From Tetragonia tetragonoides (taxonomy: Eukaryota; Streptophyta; Magnoliopsida; Caryophyllales; Aizoaceae), in assembly GCA_038025085.1 (NCBI GenBank), contig CM076148.1, positions 33,276,501 to 33,340,500 of the forward strand: DNA of 64,000 bases, given 5' to 3'. Both the position numbers and the translations under genes were made by a program. Of the stretch, positions 1-11,596 are shown piece after piece. The notes beneath the pieces are model-generated. The model ran no database searches and was not told the origin of the DNA. It saw only the letters and a list, made by a program, of their open reading frames with translations. Every line of letters begins with the position of its first letter. Position 1 is the first letter of the stretch.

Positions 1-73
1 TATCAAAACAAGCAAGACATCAAAGCCTAGTCTAGTCAATTCAAGAAATTCTTAATATTGGAATGCATTAAGC

Positions 74-91
74 TCCGTGGCAACGGCGCCA
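74..91 (-). promoter_or_regulatory. Primer binding site, tRNA-Asp type
   Basis: On the minus strand this site matches 16 of 18 bases of the sequence complementary to the 3' end of plant tRNA-Asp (TGGCGCCGTTGCCGGGGA). It lies 6 bp inside the LTR edge at 98, as expected for the minus-strand primer site of a Ty3/gypsy-type element whose internal region continues left, out of the window. Confidence 0.8.
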
Positions 92-97
92 AAAACT

Positions 98-1065
98 TGA
101 TAGGCCCGCAAGTGCACGGGAATATCGTCGTAATAAAAATATCGTATCCACAAGGAGCTATCGATTCCAAATATTAAGTTTTCTCAAATTCAACAAGCTA
201 AGCGATTAGAAGTGGAAATTTTTGTAATTATCAACTAAGAGCACAATCTAATAGTAATAAAGATATCAAGAATAAAGGTCTAGGATTCATTTCACCTCAA
301 CTATAATTCCTTGATGCAAAGCGATAAGTCTAACAAGCATGTAAAATCAAACATATAAGCAACGACGGAATTATAAGACACCAAGAACCCACTATTCCTA
401 TTCTCATGGAATAAAGCTAAATCAAGAGCATTAAGATCATAGCTATTCCAAATATCCCAAGACTTTCTAACCTACTCTCATGATTAGGCAATCTTGTCAA
501 TTGTTTGAGTTCCGACAATTAACAAGTTTCTCTCGAACATGAGTTAGTCGTCTAACAAATAAATAAGCACACAAATAATTGATCGCAACAATATTCTAAA
601 ACATGCTAATCAAACGAATTAGGGCATCAAGAAACTAAGCTTTGGCTACATCAATCCTAGATAGGGAATTTAGCTACTCATGATATTCAAGAACAACAAG
701 CAAACAATGAAAACTAAATTAAGCATGAATGAACTAAAATTCAAGAACAAAAGCAAAAACATTCATAAACTAAATTGAAATTAAACTAAATGAAGTAGAG
801 AGATGGGAAGAGAAAGTAAGGATTAGAAATACCCAAAAATGCTCCAATTGAAGGTAATCAAGACCTTGAACAAACTTGAAAGTGCAAACTCCAATCTTCA
901 AATTACAAAATAAAGCTAATGTTTGATTATATTCTAGAAAGCATAAAAATGTTTTAGAGAGTATAGGGTGTGATAAGAGATGATGTGAAAGAGATGTATT
1001 ACCATGAAACCAATCTAATGAGTAAGTTTATCACATGGAAAATAGCTCTAATTACGCACTCATCA

Positions 1066-1132
<67 letters not shown>

Positions 1133-1685
1133 GTGGTGGCGGTGGGGCTGAGCCCACGATGCCGGGGACTCACCTTCACGGTGGTGGTGGTGACAGTGCA
1201 GCAACATGGGGAGGGGGAGAGAGAAGTGATCGGCGTGAGGGAGAGAGAATGAGAAAATGAAAGAGAAAGAAGAGAGCGAGAGAGAAGACCGTGAGAGTGA
1301 GAGAGAAGGTGAGTGAGTGTGGGTTTGACTCAACTTTGACTCTCCTTATATTGACCATGGGTCAATCTTGGTCAAGCATGACTCACTCCCCATATCACTC
1401 CCTTACTTAATACTAATTGATTACATTAAATCAATTATGCACAAATCGCTCAACACTAAATCAGATTTTTATTTTGAAATCTCCCACACAATTTATTCAA
1501 TTTATTTAAATAATAACTCCCTATAAATATTTGAATAATTAAAGCCCATAATATTTATTATTAGGAATTTAATATTAATTATGAAAATTATCCATCTATA
1601 ATTAGTAATTCAAATAATCATAATATAATTACTATAAATTATATAAAAATCCTTTTTATAAATATAAGGAAATATCGGGGTATCA
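98..1685 (-). mobile_element. 5' LTR of a minus-strand LTR retrotransposon
   Basis: A 1588-bp LTR. Read on the minus strand it begins TGATACCCC and ends CTATCA, immediately before a tRNA-Asp primer site. Its last 70 bases resemble the ends of the LTRs at 13,708-15,140 and 32,954-34,449 (a CTCC-TGTGGA-ACGAT block followed by CTTGCGG and TATCA), so these are related families. The rest of the element is outside the window on the left. It contains a GA microsatellite. Open frames across the GA run are low-complexity artefacts. Confidence 0.75.
1072..1122 (+). repeat. (GA)n microsatellite
   Basis: About 25 uninterrupted GA dinucleotides followed by a looser GA-rich stretch. It lies inside the LTR at 98-1685. 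Confidence 0.95.
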
Positions 1686-2207
1686 TAATGCATTGGCCCA
1701 GACTCGCCAATGGGTGGGTTCCGCTCAGCAGCCATGTTGATTAATAGCCAAAAATCAACTTGCTTTGACACCACTTAGATTGATAAGGCTCAAATCCAGG
1801 TTCCTTCAAATGAGGTTCGAGGAGATGATAAAGAAGAAAGAGCAGAGGAGACATGTTGGTGGAGAATTCTCCTGAGCAACTTCCTAGACTGTCACAATAA
1901 TAATCGAGAGAGATAATAAGAAGTACTGCCTGGATATTTTATGTTGATTGGTTGAATAAATTGAATAATTTATAGAGGCTCTGGCTACTACAGCTGTCAT
2001 TCTGCTGAAATAGTACTGCCTTCACATTCTACTCTATAACGCTCATTTCACTACAAACAAGAACACTACAGATAAGACTCATCAACTGCTAGGAAATATG
2101 GAATATCCCATATGCCTTTTAGGGAATAAATAAAAGATGTGACAAAATGAGACAATGACTCCCAGGACCATTTAAAATTAGTAGTAGGCTAGGCTAATTA
2201 AGTAAAA
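1686..2207. other. Unassigned spacer
   Basis: I recognise no gene here. A weak copia-like primer-site resemblance on the minus strand near 1760-1771 is too degenerate to call. The segment ends where GDSL homology starts at about 2208. Confidence 0.5.
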
Positions 2208-2440
2208 GATGATCATTGACATACAATCCCATTCCCATGCTTGTATCATACAGAGAATCTCCGAGCACATAGAGCGGCGCAGTATTCGAAATTGTAGGTT
2301 GCGCATTGGAGCTCAAAGGAGAAAGAAAGATTACTATGATGAGTGTTGTATCCAGCATCTTGCTACTGGTTTTAGTCGTGAGAAAGTATGGAAACTTTTT
2401 TGTTTTGGTTGTTTTTCTTTTTTGTGGGGTGATCACAAGA
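2208..2440 (-). pseudogene. GDSL lipase copy 1, exon 1 fragment
   Basis: The minus-strand translation shows a hydrophobic signal-peptide-like segment ending in SNAQP, then the block I motif LGDSLYD, closely matching exon 1 of the copies at 7552-7822 and 46,691-46,952. Homology stops abruptly at about 2208, before the conserved PYGETYF segment, and no later exons are found to the left. The codon at the start position used by the other copies reads ACG instead of ATG, so this copy also lacks its start. It is a truncated, non-functional relic at the 3' edge of a minus-strand tandem array. Confidence 0.85.
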
Positions 2441-2472
2441 TCAATTTGGTTGGTACGTTGAATTTTGATCAC

Positions 2473-3430
2473 AAGATGGCCAACCTAGGCCCAAATTTAT
2501 TGCAGAAACACTAGTCATTTTGGACACAAAGCACTCCTTGAGAGAAGGGAGTCCTACTGCTTACGCTATGGTTGTTCAATTTGTCTCATTAGTTCCGCGT
2601 TGAATATGAGAGACCGAACATAATAGTGTAAGAGTTGCCTCAATTCAATTGTCATTCACTCGCACATTCTTTTAATTACCAAAAAAAAATAGGAGAAAGT
2701 TTACTTTTTTATCAGAAGGAAAATTTTAGTTGGTACCCTTGTAATTATGACTTTTTCAGATGATGACCGATTTTTTTCAAAATCCAATTGGTATCCCTAT
2801 GTTTGTTGGTAAAGTTCGCTTTCGAACCATCATCAACTTATTGTCATAGGGTTCATACCTCAAATTAATGCAGGAAAGCAGAGCAACTCTTATTTATTAC
2901 TCCCTCTGCTCTACATTGATCTTTACATATATTATTTTTTTACTGCTTCATTCCATATTGAACTTTACCTCTCTTAAAGAGGAAAAATTGGGTCAACTTT
3001 ACCCATCCCCCTCCCCTCCTCTTATAACTAAAAATTGAATTCAAAGTACACAACAAGCCCTCCATCAAAGGTTTAAAAGGAACAAAAGGGGGTAAAGTGA
3101 TTGTCTTGATCTTCGTGTCATTTAGAAACGTAAATACTCCATCCGTCCTGAAAAGTATGCAAATTTTCTACTTTTTGGTGTCCCAAAACATTACAAATTA
3201 ACTCTACAAATTTGCATTGGAACTATGATCTTAATATGTCAAGAAATTCAAATTGTATACACACACACAATAAATAAAATTTGATAGGAGACAATGCATT
3301 TAATGATATGTGCCCTTACTTTTTATCACTAATATCAAAGAATTGCAAACTTTGCGGGATGAAGGAAGTATCAAAATGAAACGGGGGGACTATGCTTGCT
3401 AGACTTCTATCAAGTGATCGAATCAGCTAA
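2473..3430 (-). repeat. Duplicated upstream block of GDSL copy 1
   Basis: The stretch upstream of copy 1 matches the upstream stretch of copy 4 (about 46,960-47,915) in order, including GGACACAAAGCACTCCT at 2522 and 47,228 and a terminal TATCAAGTGATCG-like block at 3409. A shorter match reappears at 22,590-22,760, upstream of copy 3. This is the intergenic part of the tandem duplication unit. It holds a Stowaway-like MITE and no gene. Confidence 0.75.
3135..3370. mobile_element. Stowaway-like MITE
   Basis: Inverted ends CTCCATCCGTCC... and ...GGGATGAAGGAAG flanked by TA, about 236 bp in total. The ends, size and TA target fit Tc1/mariner-derived Stowaway MITEs. It interrupts the duplicated GDSL upstream block and is absent from the copy at 47,000-47,900. 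Confidence 0.7.
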
Positions 3431-3510
3431 TCATTGTTTTAGATTATAAAAGAACATAAAGTCAAAACTAATGATGTTTTAAGCATAGGTTTATACCTTA
3501 ATCATTTCTT

Positions 3511-6500
3511 TCACACGAATGCTCTTTGGCCTTGAAGCATAGATGATGCATCGGCGGCCCCTCCATACAAACTTCGAAGGTTGCAAGGTTTTACAAGGGG
3601 TGTGGATCCACTCCAAAATTCTTCGGCAAATTGTTTGTAAGCAAATTGTGTGGGATGTGTGGAATCAAAAAATAAGTATGTAGTTGGATCATCGCAAACA
3701 GTGAAATCGGTGTCCTTTAATGAGCAAGTAAGATTTCCATTAAATGGTCCACTTCCACAACATGCAGATAATGTCTCCGTAAAACCTATCAATATTCAAA
3801 ATATTGAAATTTGATTTAGGGAATAAAGTAATGCAATTGTATTTTTATTTTCCTGAAAAATATTAGTCAATATACTCAATATAACATGAATAAATAAATG
3901 GACCATAAATAAAGGACAAATATTAAGTACCAACATAATTTAACTAACTAAATTCCTAACATATATATGTTTTTATGTGAAGGAACCGACACAGCAAAAA
4001 ATTAAAGATAGACCCAACTAATAACTTTGTACCTTACTATCACGCGAATGTCCTTTGGACTTCAATCATAGGTGATACACATACCTCTCCATACTTTGAT
4101 TAGAAGACTCAGTTATAGGAGTTGAAGAATTCGCAAGACTTACTCATGATCTCTCGAACCTTTATAGCTTTGATAACATGTGCTCTATCACTCTAATTAA
4201 ATAAAAATTTTGATAATGCAATAGCTAGCACATTGTGATTCTGTTATTGACTATACAAGGTAAACCTTATGTCTTCTTGTGCGCATGTGTTATTAAAATT
4301 GAGAAGATTTAGACATTGCTCAAGCTAAGCATCACAAAGCTATTTCTAGTGACATTGAATTGAAGCAATTGTACAATCGTGTGATATTTTACTCGGGCAA
4401 TGTGTTTGTCAGACCATAGTACACTATTATCGGATCATTGACCTAGCAATAACATAACCCTGATAGATTATTATTGTAATCATATAACAGAACGTACCAT
4501 AGCTAGCACCATCGGCTTGTCGGGAAGAAATTGCAGAATAGAAATCGTATATGCTGTAAGTGAATCCAACCAATTGCTGAGCCAACTTCTCACATAACGC
4601 GTTAACGCCATTATTGTATAGTCTAACTATACTATTCAGCTCTTCTGCACAATTTCCATCGGGTAGACGTATTCTTGGCAGGCACCCCATCGGACATAAA
4701 GCTAGGAATGCAAATTTCCTTGCTCCTTTGTTGTACATAGTCTAAACATATCAAGAATAGATCATAATTATAAAAGAAAGAGGCTCATTTTGCGGGAAAA
4801 AAAAAAAGTTTAACCACCGAATAAACTATCCACAAAGTGTGAAATATTTGACCATTTTACAAAAAACATATTACTCGGGTATTTAATTAGTTCAACTTTT
4901 ATTTAATTCATGTGTCAATAAGTCCACAATAAGTTTTATTACAGATTAGTATATTTTTTTTTTGGTGAGTATTACGGAGTAGTATATGCATGATACATGT
5001 CAGTTACATAATACATACATTCTAATGTACTCCCTTCGTTCCATTAGGGCATCACTTTAGGTTTTTGCACAATAATTAACAAAGTCATTACATAGTTTCA
5101 ATTTAACAAGAATAGTACTCCCTCCGAACCACAAATAAAATTACATTGGATTTTTCACGGTTTTCAATACACTACTTTGACCATATATAACTCTTTTAAT
5201 ATAGATATAAAAGTTATAAAATTTTGATTTGCTTTAAAGTACTACTATTTGAAATGAATCCAGCAAAAGTATATTTATGTAAAATTTTATAATTTTTCAT
5301 TAACCAATGGTCAAAGTTTGCTAACTTTGACTCCAAAAAATCCAACATAATGTTATTTGCGGTCCAGAGGTAGTAGTTGTATTTGACTATATTACCAGTT
5401 GACTTTAGATTTGATAAAGAATGATAACGGACAATTAATAAAGTGATGTAAGATAATGGTATAGTAGGTGCAAAATAATGGACTTCTAATATAACTTAGA
5501 AAATGAATTACAAAATCAATTTTCTTAAACGATTTATATTACGGACCGAAGGGAGTACAAGATTTTACAATAAATGTTTAGCATGAAACCAAAGAAAGAG
5601 AAAGCTTAAATTGTATTCTGGTAACAGTTAATTAGTTACTGTTAGTTTGTTACTACTTCAATTTGTATATGACAAGGAGGATCTTACGTGAAGGTTCATG
5701 GAGATGTTGCCAATTACTTCGTTCGTGAGTTGGTTCACGATGACGGGGTTTAAACTATTACCATTTTCGTTGTATAACTGTTTACAGTCGTTGCCCCCAA
5801 TATTAAACATGTGGATTGCTTTGGATAACAACTTGTTCGTCTGTGCTTGCCCATATTCCTGCTCCAACTTTTCGGCCATTTCCAAGTAATAATCCGTTTG
5901 CAACTTCATGTGCAACTGAACTCGAAAACAAAACAGAAGTGAAATCAAGTATTTGGAATCGTTCTCGTTAGGCAAAAGAATAGTACGTGTCACCTTTTTT
6001 ACTAGCTTGGGTGTATTTTTTAGAGTTGGACTGAACTGGACTTAGATGAATTGAATTTAACACCACATAAGTGAAATGAATACTACTAAACTAAATTGAA
6101 TACCACTGAACTGATTTGAGACCCAGTTTCTATGTGAGACAATAGGTGCGTTCTTTAGAGCTGAACTTACTAGAACTAAACTGAATTCAACGTACATCAC
6201 TGAACTGGACGCCAATGAACTGAACTGGACACCACTGAACTGAATCGAATACAACTTGATATGTGAGACAAAAAGTATGTTTTTGAACTTAGGAACGCTG
6301 AACTGAACTGAACATCATTTAACTGAATTTGAAATCAATGAACGGACACCTGAACTGAACTTACTGGTCGTGTAAGCTCTAAAGAACGCACCCAATATAT
6401 AAGTTTCTGAACTGAACACCATTAAGGATGCGTTCTTTGGAGCTTTCACGATCAGTTTAGTTCAGTATTGGTCGCATATCAATTCAGTGATTTCAAATAT

Positions 6501-7822
6501 GTTTAGTGATGTTCAGTGGTATTCAGTTCAGAAACATACACTTTGTCTCACATAAAAAGTGGAGTTCAATTCAATTCAGTTCAGCTAAGTGGTGTTCAAT
6601 TTAGTTCACAGTTCAGTTCGACCCTAAATAACGCACCACAACTGAACCAAACATTATTAAATTGAACAGAATATCACTGAACTAACATGAGACCATTGTT
6701 GAACTGAACTTATTGGGTAAGCTCTACATAACACATACTTACCCCTTATTTTTTTCATCTAACCTCAATTTACCAAAATAAAAATAAAATAAAAATAGAC
6801 TCATGGTTCAAGTAATGGAATAATACGTACGGGGTTTGCATCAGCTCGCGTTTCAACAAGCACACCAGCAGCAGCGTTTGCAAAGTTGACAGATTGCGTG
6901 TAGTCTCTTACTGTAAGGCTTGGGTTGGGATAAGGTGTCGGGAGTGGTAAGTTCGCAAATTGAGCTGTGCAACAAAACATTATACATAGATGATAATACA
7001 TTATAACATATCGAGTGTGTTATTTGCTACAGAACATAACATATTAGAACTGAATACTAAGATGTAAAAGAAAAAGTAAATCATTGAAGTGAGCTAAACT
7101 CTGATAAACTGAACTCTAATAAACTGAACTCTTATAAATCGACCCAATTAGCTAGTGACTAAGTGAAAAAGAAGTGAGAACACACTTATGCTTGGGTAAA
7201 TGGGAGGGCCCCCTATAGCCGACCTGGTCCAACCCACTATCCAGCGAATCAGAACCCGTTTCCAACTATAAATGTACGGATTAAATGGGTCAACCCATTT
7301 AAAAGTTATACAGGTTATATCGAATCAACATGGGCCACCTTAGTGAATATTTATTTAAAAAAATAAAACACTTCTAAAAGTTAAACAGACCAAAATGGTC
7401 CGCCCGACCCAATCCATGACCGACCCAATCATCCCCTAAAAATGCCCAAACCGACCTAGACCATTTTTTAAATGGACTAATCCGGCCCGGCCCGTTGCCC
7501 ATATCATTAGCAATGTAAATAAATCGATACAAATATGGATTGATTAATTACCTATGAAATCAGGAATGAGAAGGCCATCAGAAAACCTCCCAGCTGGTTT
7601 TTTGAAGTAAGTCTCCCCATAAGGCAACTTATTCGCCGGTGTCGGGCCATTGTCGACAAAAAATCCCATGCCGGTGTCATAGAGCGAATCGCCGAACACG
7701 TAAAGCGGGGCGTTATTCGGAATCATAGGTTGTGCACTGGAACTCAAACAAGAACGAAAGGTGGTTAGTGTTGTACATATTGCTAGTAGTGTAGCCAGCA
7801 TCTTGTTGCTGGTTATTGTCAT
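3511..7822 (-). CDS. GDSL esterase/lipase, five exons, intact (copy 2)
   Basis: Exons on the minus strand: 7822-7552, 6964-6831, 5915-5688, 4741-4498 and 3785-3511. All introns start GT and end AG, and the phases join to one 383-residue frame, near the usual 350-400 for the family. Residues 1-30 form a signal peptide, so the product is probably secreted. Catalytic features are present: GDSL with nucleophile Ser46, GGND with Asn177 (block III), and DSTHP with Asp333 and His336 (block V). PYGETYFKKPAGRFSDG is typical of plant GLIP-type lipases. Family members hydrolyse ester bonds in lipids or cuticle precursors, and some act in defence. The substrate here is unknown. It is the only intact member of a four-copy minus-strand array. 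Intron 2 carries AACTGA-rich MITEs and intron 3 nested Stowaways. The ATG at 7822 matches the start of copy 4, and a TATA-like box lies about 80 bp upstream. Splice sites are inferred from consensus and homology. Confidence 0.92.
4028..4180 (-). pseudogene. Decayed second exon 5 in intron 4 of copy 2
   Basis: The stretch ACCTTACTATCACGCGAATG followed by a CTTTGGACTTCAATCATAGG-like block and CCTCTCCATACTTTG resembles the start of real exon 5 on the plus strand (3496-3570) but has no usable reading frame. A counterpart occurs in intron 4 of copy 4 (23,880-23,943, resuming at 30,105). The relic therefore predates the duplication of copies 2 and 4. Confidence 0.55.
5030..5555. mobile_element. Stowaway-like MITE (outer of a nested pair)
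   Basis: Inverted ends CTCCCTTCGTTCC and GGACCGAAGGGAG flanked by TA on both sides (5028-5029 and 5556-5557). It lies in intron 3 of the intact GDSL gene and is interrupted by a second MITE at 5118-5373. Confidence 0.7.
5118..5373. mobile_element. Stowaway-like MITE (inner of a nested pair)
   Basis: Inverted ends CTCCCTCCGAACCACAAATA and TATTTGCGGTCCAGAGGTAG, about 256 bp, with TA at each flank. It is inserted in the MITE at 5030-5555, so it is the younger of the two. Confidence 0.7.
6020..6735. mobile_element. AACTGA-rich MITE cluster in intron 2 of copy 2
   Basis: The stretch is dense in AACTGA and TTCAGT hexamers on both strands. The clearest unit is 6145-6392, with perfect 18-bp ends GGTGCGTTCTTTAGAGCT and its reverse complement. 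A second, partial set of ends lies near 6427 (GATGCGTTCTTTGGAGCT) and 6620. A related block sits at 11,597-11,950 in intron 2 of copy 3. No coding capacity is seen. Confidence 0.7.
7200..7510. repeat. Intron 1 repeat shared by GDSL copies 2 and 3
   Basis: A GACCCAACC and GGCCCGGCCCGTT rich stretch in intron 1 of copy 2 is matched at 12,375-12,660 in intron 1 of copy 3 (for example CCGGCCCGGCCCGTT near both right ends). It probably entered the intron before that duplication. Its class is not recognised. Confidence 0.6.
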
Positions 7823-7898
7823 GGAAAAGAAAGAAAGAAAGAAAGGAAAGATTTTGTTGTTCGTTTTCTGTAGACAGTAGTAGCTAGTAGAACCGGAG

Positions 7899-7908
7899 TA
7901 ATATATAA
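7899..7908 (-). promoter_or_regulatory. Candidate TATA box of intact GDSL gene
   Basis: On the minus strand the sequence reads CTTATATATTA about 80 bp upstream of the start codon at 7822, a plausible distance for a plant TATA box. There is no direct evidence for the transcription start. Confidence 0.45.
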
Positions 7909-7929
7909 GGAGAATGATACATCCACCCA

Positions 7930-9430
7930 CTGGGTTGGCAACTCACCTCCTATATGTGTCTATCTCTCTCCTCAATTTTTAAATTCTTTTACCTCTATTC
8001 CCAAAAAAAATACATTTAAAATAGGAGAAAGATAGATACAAAAAAATACATTTTCCAATATATAATTGTTGTGTGGGTGAGCGACAAAAAGGGGTTTCGA
8101 TTTTTGTGTTAATTAATTGCAGGAAAACTTACCTATTCGGGCACGTTAAATCTTGATCAACTTTATCAAAAAAAAAAAAAAAAAAAGAAGGTTGACTTTC
8201 CCTCACAAGATGGCCATGGTACAAAATCGTTTTCACGTTTAGCAGATCACGTCAGTTGGTTTGAGATCAATATTGTACTTCTTTCTCTCTCATTTTAGAT
8301 GCAGAAGTGCATGTTTATTTATTAGTGACACGTCACTTGTTGGATCTGTGTCAGAAAAAAATAAAGTTATGGTCTTCCGTTTTTCTTTTTTTTTTTTCTT
8401 CAAGAAGAAATTAAAGGATTTCCTAGAAATGAGGTAGTGCGTTGTGAATCTCGATACAGATATGGGGCAGAGATGATCTTGGGTTGGTCTAAAATTTATT
8501 TTTTAGTCCGGATTCTTCCTGAACCCGATTTTAGGGGGGAATCTGCACATTATTGATATTGGCTAAAATGTCACATGTGTTTTTTAATAGGACCAAATTG
8601 TCCAAGGTTGTTCATTTAAAGAACAAATTTGATAATTCAATGCCAATATATGTAAAATAATATTTGTCTTTTATATTTAGAACGTAAATTATCCTTAACT
8701 CATTATTGCACTAGCGACGAAACCAGAAAATTGCTTGTATAGAGATCTACTCTGTGGCAATGGATCAAAAGAATAGTCAAAGGACCAACAAAATAAAAGG
8801 CGTGAATAGAGAAATAAAAATGCGGCAATAGGATTCAACCCACGATTCCGCATGAATCTCAAGCTTTGCACATTTGTTCTATCCAACTGTCATGTGTTAA
8901 GCAAGTAGCTCATATAGTATTTATTGGATATTTAGAATTATTACGGGCTCCAGCTCCCCTTGTTTCCGTCTCTGCATGTACGAACATGTATCAGGTATGT
9001 CCTAAGGTTTTGTTTTTGAAGGGGGTATGCCATAAGTTAGTTACCTTGTAGCCTAGAATATAGCCAGTTAGGTACTTGAGAAAATGTATCCCTGCAAGAC
9101 ACTACATTCAGAAACTATCTCGACAAGTCGCTTAACTTTCAAGGCGCCTAATGCATGTGTTGTCGAATCATATTCAGGTACATGATACTAACAACTAAAA
9201 TTCAATTGCTGTTCAGGTATCGATCACCATGAAAACAATGTTGCTTAAGTGCCTTTTATCTTCAAAAGTGGCGGTAGATGTAATGGGATGTCTTCGGACT
9301 TAAACAAACCCGAATCCAACCCATACATGATACATCCATCAGGTAAGGGTAACCACCATACAAATAGTCTTTTAATCTTCAAAGCGAGACTAATCGATAA
9401 TAGGAGTGAGCAGAAAATCCGTGTACTCAG
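7930..9430. other. Spacer between GDSL copies 2 and 3
   Basis: Contains simple A and T runs (for example 8168-8186) and short open frames without recognisable similarity. Exons 3-5 of GDSL copy 3 would be expected between here and 11,600 but I could not find them, so they appear deleted. Confidence 0.5.
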
Positions 9431-9540
9431 TATTGAAATTGGAATCTATTCAGAATCGATGGTTCCGAAATCAGAGTCGGTCAACCAATTCCAATTCCCA
9501 AAAAGAGGAAGGGGTATCAACCAATTCCAATTCCAATTCC

Positions 9541-9708
9541 CGACTCTTAGGAACCGGAATAGGTTGGGTACCCAGTATACAACTAATTCCAATTCCCGAC
9601 TTTTAGAAACAAGAATAGGTTGGGTACCCAGTATAAAACTAATTCCAATTCCCGACTTTTAGGAATCGGAACCGATTGTGTACCCGGTATAAAACAAATT
9701 CCAATTCC
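9541..9708 (+). repeat. 56-bp minisatellite, three copies
   Basis: The phrase CGAC-TTTTAGGAA... recurs at 9541, 9597 and 9653, an exact 56-bp period, each copy containing AATAGGTTGGGTACCCAGTA or a variant. The flanks at 9480-9540 carry further CCAATTCCAATTCC motifs. Open frames across it on both strands are repeat artefacts. Confidence 0.85.
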
Positions 9709-10180
9709 TAATACTCGGAACCAATGAACACCCGGATTTAGAACCCGATCCAGAACAATAATTAACTCAAAATCCTGTTTTATACTATCAATACTCAATT
9801 GTCAGTAGCATAAATACAAATATAGTACATTTATATGTCCGATGTCTCAAACACTCCATGAGAAAAAACACAAGTGCCAAATACAACACTCATTTTATAC
9901 CAAATACAACACCTTTTAAGGCAAAAAAACTCATGTACCCTCCTTTTAATTTTACTACACTCATCATTCCATTTCTCTCTCTTCCCTCAAGCTCTCCCAC
10001 CTTTGAATCGTTAAACTTAGCAGCTCCAACGTCGTTGAGGCAAGCATCAGCCATTGAAGGACAAGGACACATCACTAATTAAGCAACAAAAAAAAATTGA
10101 TGAATGTTTTTGACCTTCAACCCATTAATTGCTACTTTGAATGTTTAATCTGCTCAAAATTCCCCCACCTTGGTTGTTAT

Positions 10181-10923
10181 TGTAGCCGCAAACATCTAGT
10201 GTTACCACATAAAAACAGTCGCCAACCGGTGGCTGACAGTGTGGCAAGGGTGTCGCTAGAAACGGGCGACAACATCTTTTTATAGTCGCCGGCTTCTAGT
10301 GACTGTGTTGAACAATAGTCACCCAATTCCAGTGACAATGCTGAAAAACAATCACCAATTTCTGGCGACTATTTTGAATAACACTCACCAACAATGGACG
10401 AATGTTTAATTGTTTTATAATATTCATACAATTTTTTTTTTGGGTGCGCAATATTCATACACTTTAACTAATCATACAATGACATTCCCATTTGTTAACT
10501 AATCATAACTTATAAGTAGACAAAATGATACATTCCTATTTGTTAACTAATCATAACTTGGCTTGAATTTTCTGGTTAATTTCCCTCATCCCTCCATTGC
10601 CTTAGTGTTCCCTTTATATGACATATCTCTTTATAAGTTGAATTGTGTGAATATTGCGCACCAGAAGAAAACCATTGTAGAATATTAGAAAAAAAATTAA
10701 ACAGTCGCCCATTGCTAGTGACTGTTATCTAAAACAGTCACCAGAAATTGGTGATTGTTTTTCACTATTGTCACTGGAATTGGGTGACTGTTGTTCAACA
10801 TGGTCTCCAGAAGCGGGTGAATAAAGTAGATGTTGTCGCTCTTTTCTGGCGACACCCTTGCCACACTGCCGCCACCTTATGGTGACTATTTTTCTATGGT
10901 ACTGCTAGATGTTTGCGGCTACT
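10181..10923. mobile_element. Long-inverted-repeat element
   Basis: The left arm (10,181-10,418) and right arm (10,690-10,923) are inverted copies of about 235 bp separated by a 270-bp spacer. Both arms begin TAGCCGCAAACATCTAG and carry in the same order CAGTGTGGCAAGGGTGTCGC, CCAATTCCAGTGACAAT and AACAATCACCAATTTCTGG. Within each arm a CGCC or GTGAC motif returns every 35-40 bp. There is no transposase frame. It looks like a non-autonomous foldback-type DNA element. The superfamily is unresolved because the termini and target duplication are unclear. Confidence 0.7.
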
Positions 10924-11590
10924 GTGTAATGTTGTCGTCAAGTTCGGATGACTGTTCTCATTTTCCCAGCAGAATACGTAATTGAAATTATTGTAAAGTA
11001 AACAAGTAATTAGTCAAATGTGTTGAAAAGTACCTAAAAATTGTCGTCTTACTGAGGATCTTCATTTAACATTAGATTCTTTGACAATTTAAATGTAGGA
11101 TTATTCAAATGAAAATCATGAATATTTTCATGTGTGAGGAGAGAGAAAGTGAATTTTTTTTTTTTTTTTTTTTTGAAAAGGCAAGAGAACTAGGCAACCA
11201 AAAAGGTTAGCCTAAGGTGTCCCGTACCAGTAAACTGGTAAGGGACTGGTCAAAAGAAGTAGACCAAAGGCTCATGTGGGGACAAGAATGACCCATATGA
11301 AAGTGAATTGAATTCAAGTGAAGTGTGTTGATGGGGGGGAAGGAGCAAAATTAAAACAAGGGCATGTGAGTCATTTTACCATAAAAAAATGTTGTATTGT
11401 TTAAAAAGGGATGTTGTATTTAGCATTCCCTTTTATTTATTGCTGTTGATGTGTTAAGGTGATGGAATATGGTTTTCGTTTCAAGCGTGAATAACAGGGT
11501 TTTCGGTACCGCCGATGCAGCTGAAATTGGCCCCTTCATTTAGTTGTTTTCTCTTTAGCTTTTGCACAATTGCACCCATACTTTAAATTT
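10924..11590. other. Spacer with T-run
   Basis: No gene recognised. An uninterrupted run of about 19 T's at 11,155-11,174 could be the A-tail of a minus-strand retroposed sequence, but I cannot identify the inserted sequence. Confidence 0.4.
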
Positions 11591-11596
11591 TCCGAG

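Noticed and set aside
970..1260. Open frames on both strands over the GA repeat in the first LTR
   Set aside because: They consist of Glu-Arg or Ser-Leu dipeptide repeats produced by (GA)n and lie in an LTR.
1755..2090. Possible minus-strand copia LTR with primer site near 1760
   Set aside because: The site differs from TGGTATCAGAGC at about three positions and no LTR partner or copia protein is nearby.
9249..9662. ORF of 137 residues with repeated NSNS and NQFQF motifs
   Set aside because: It is a translation of the 56-bp minisatellite and its CCAATTCC flank.
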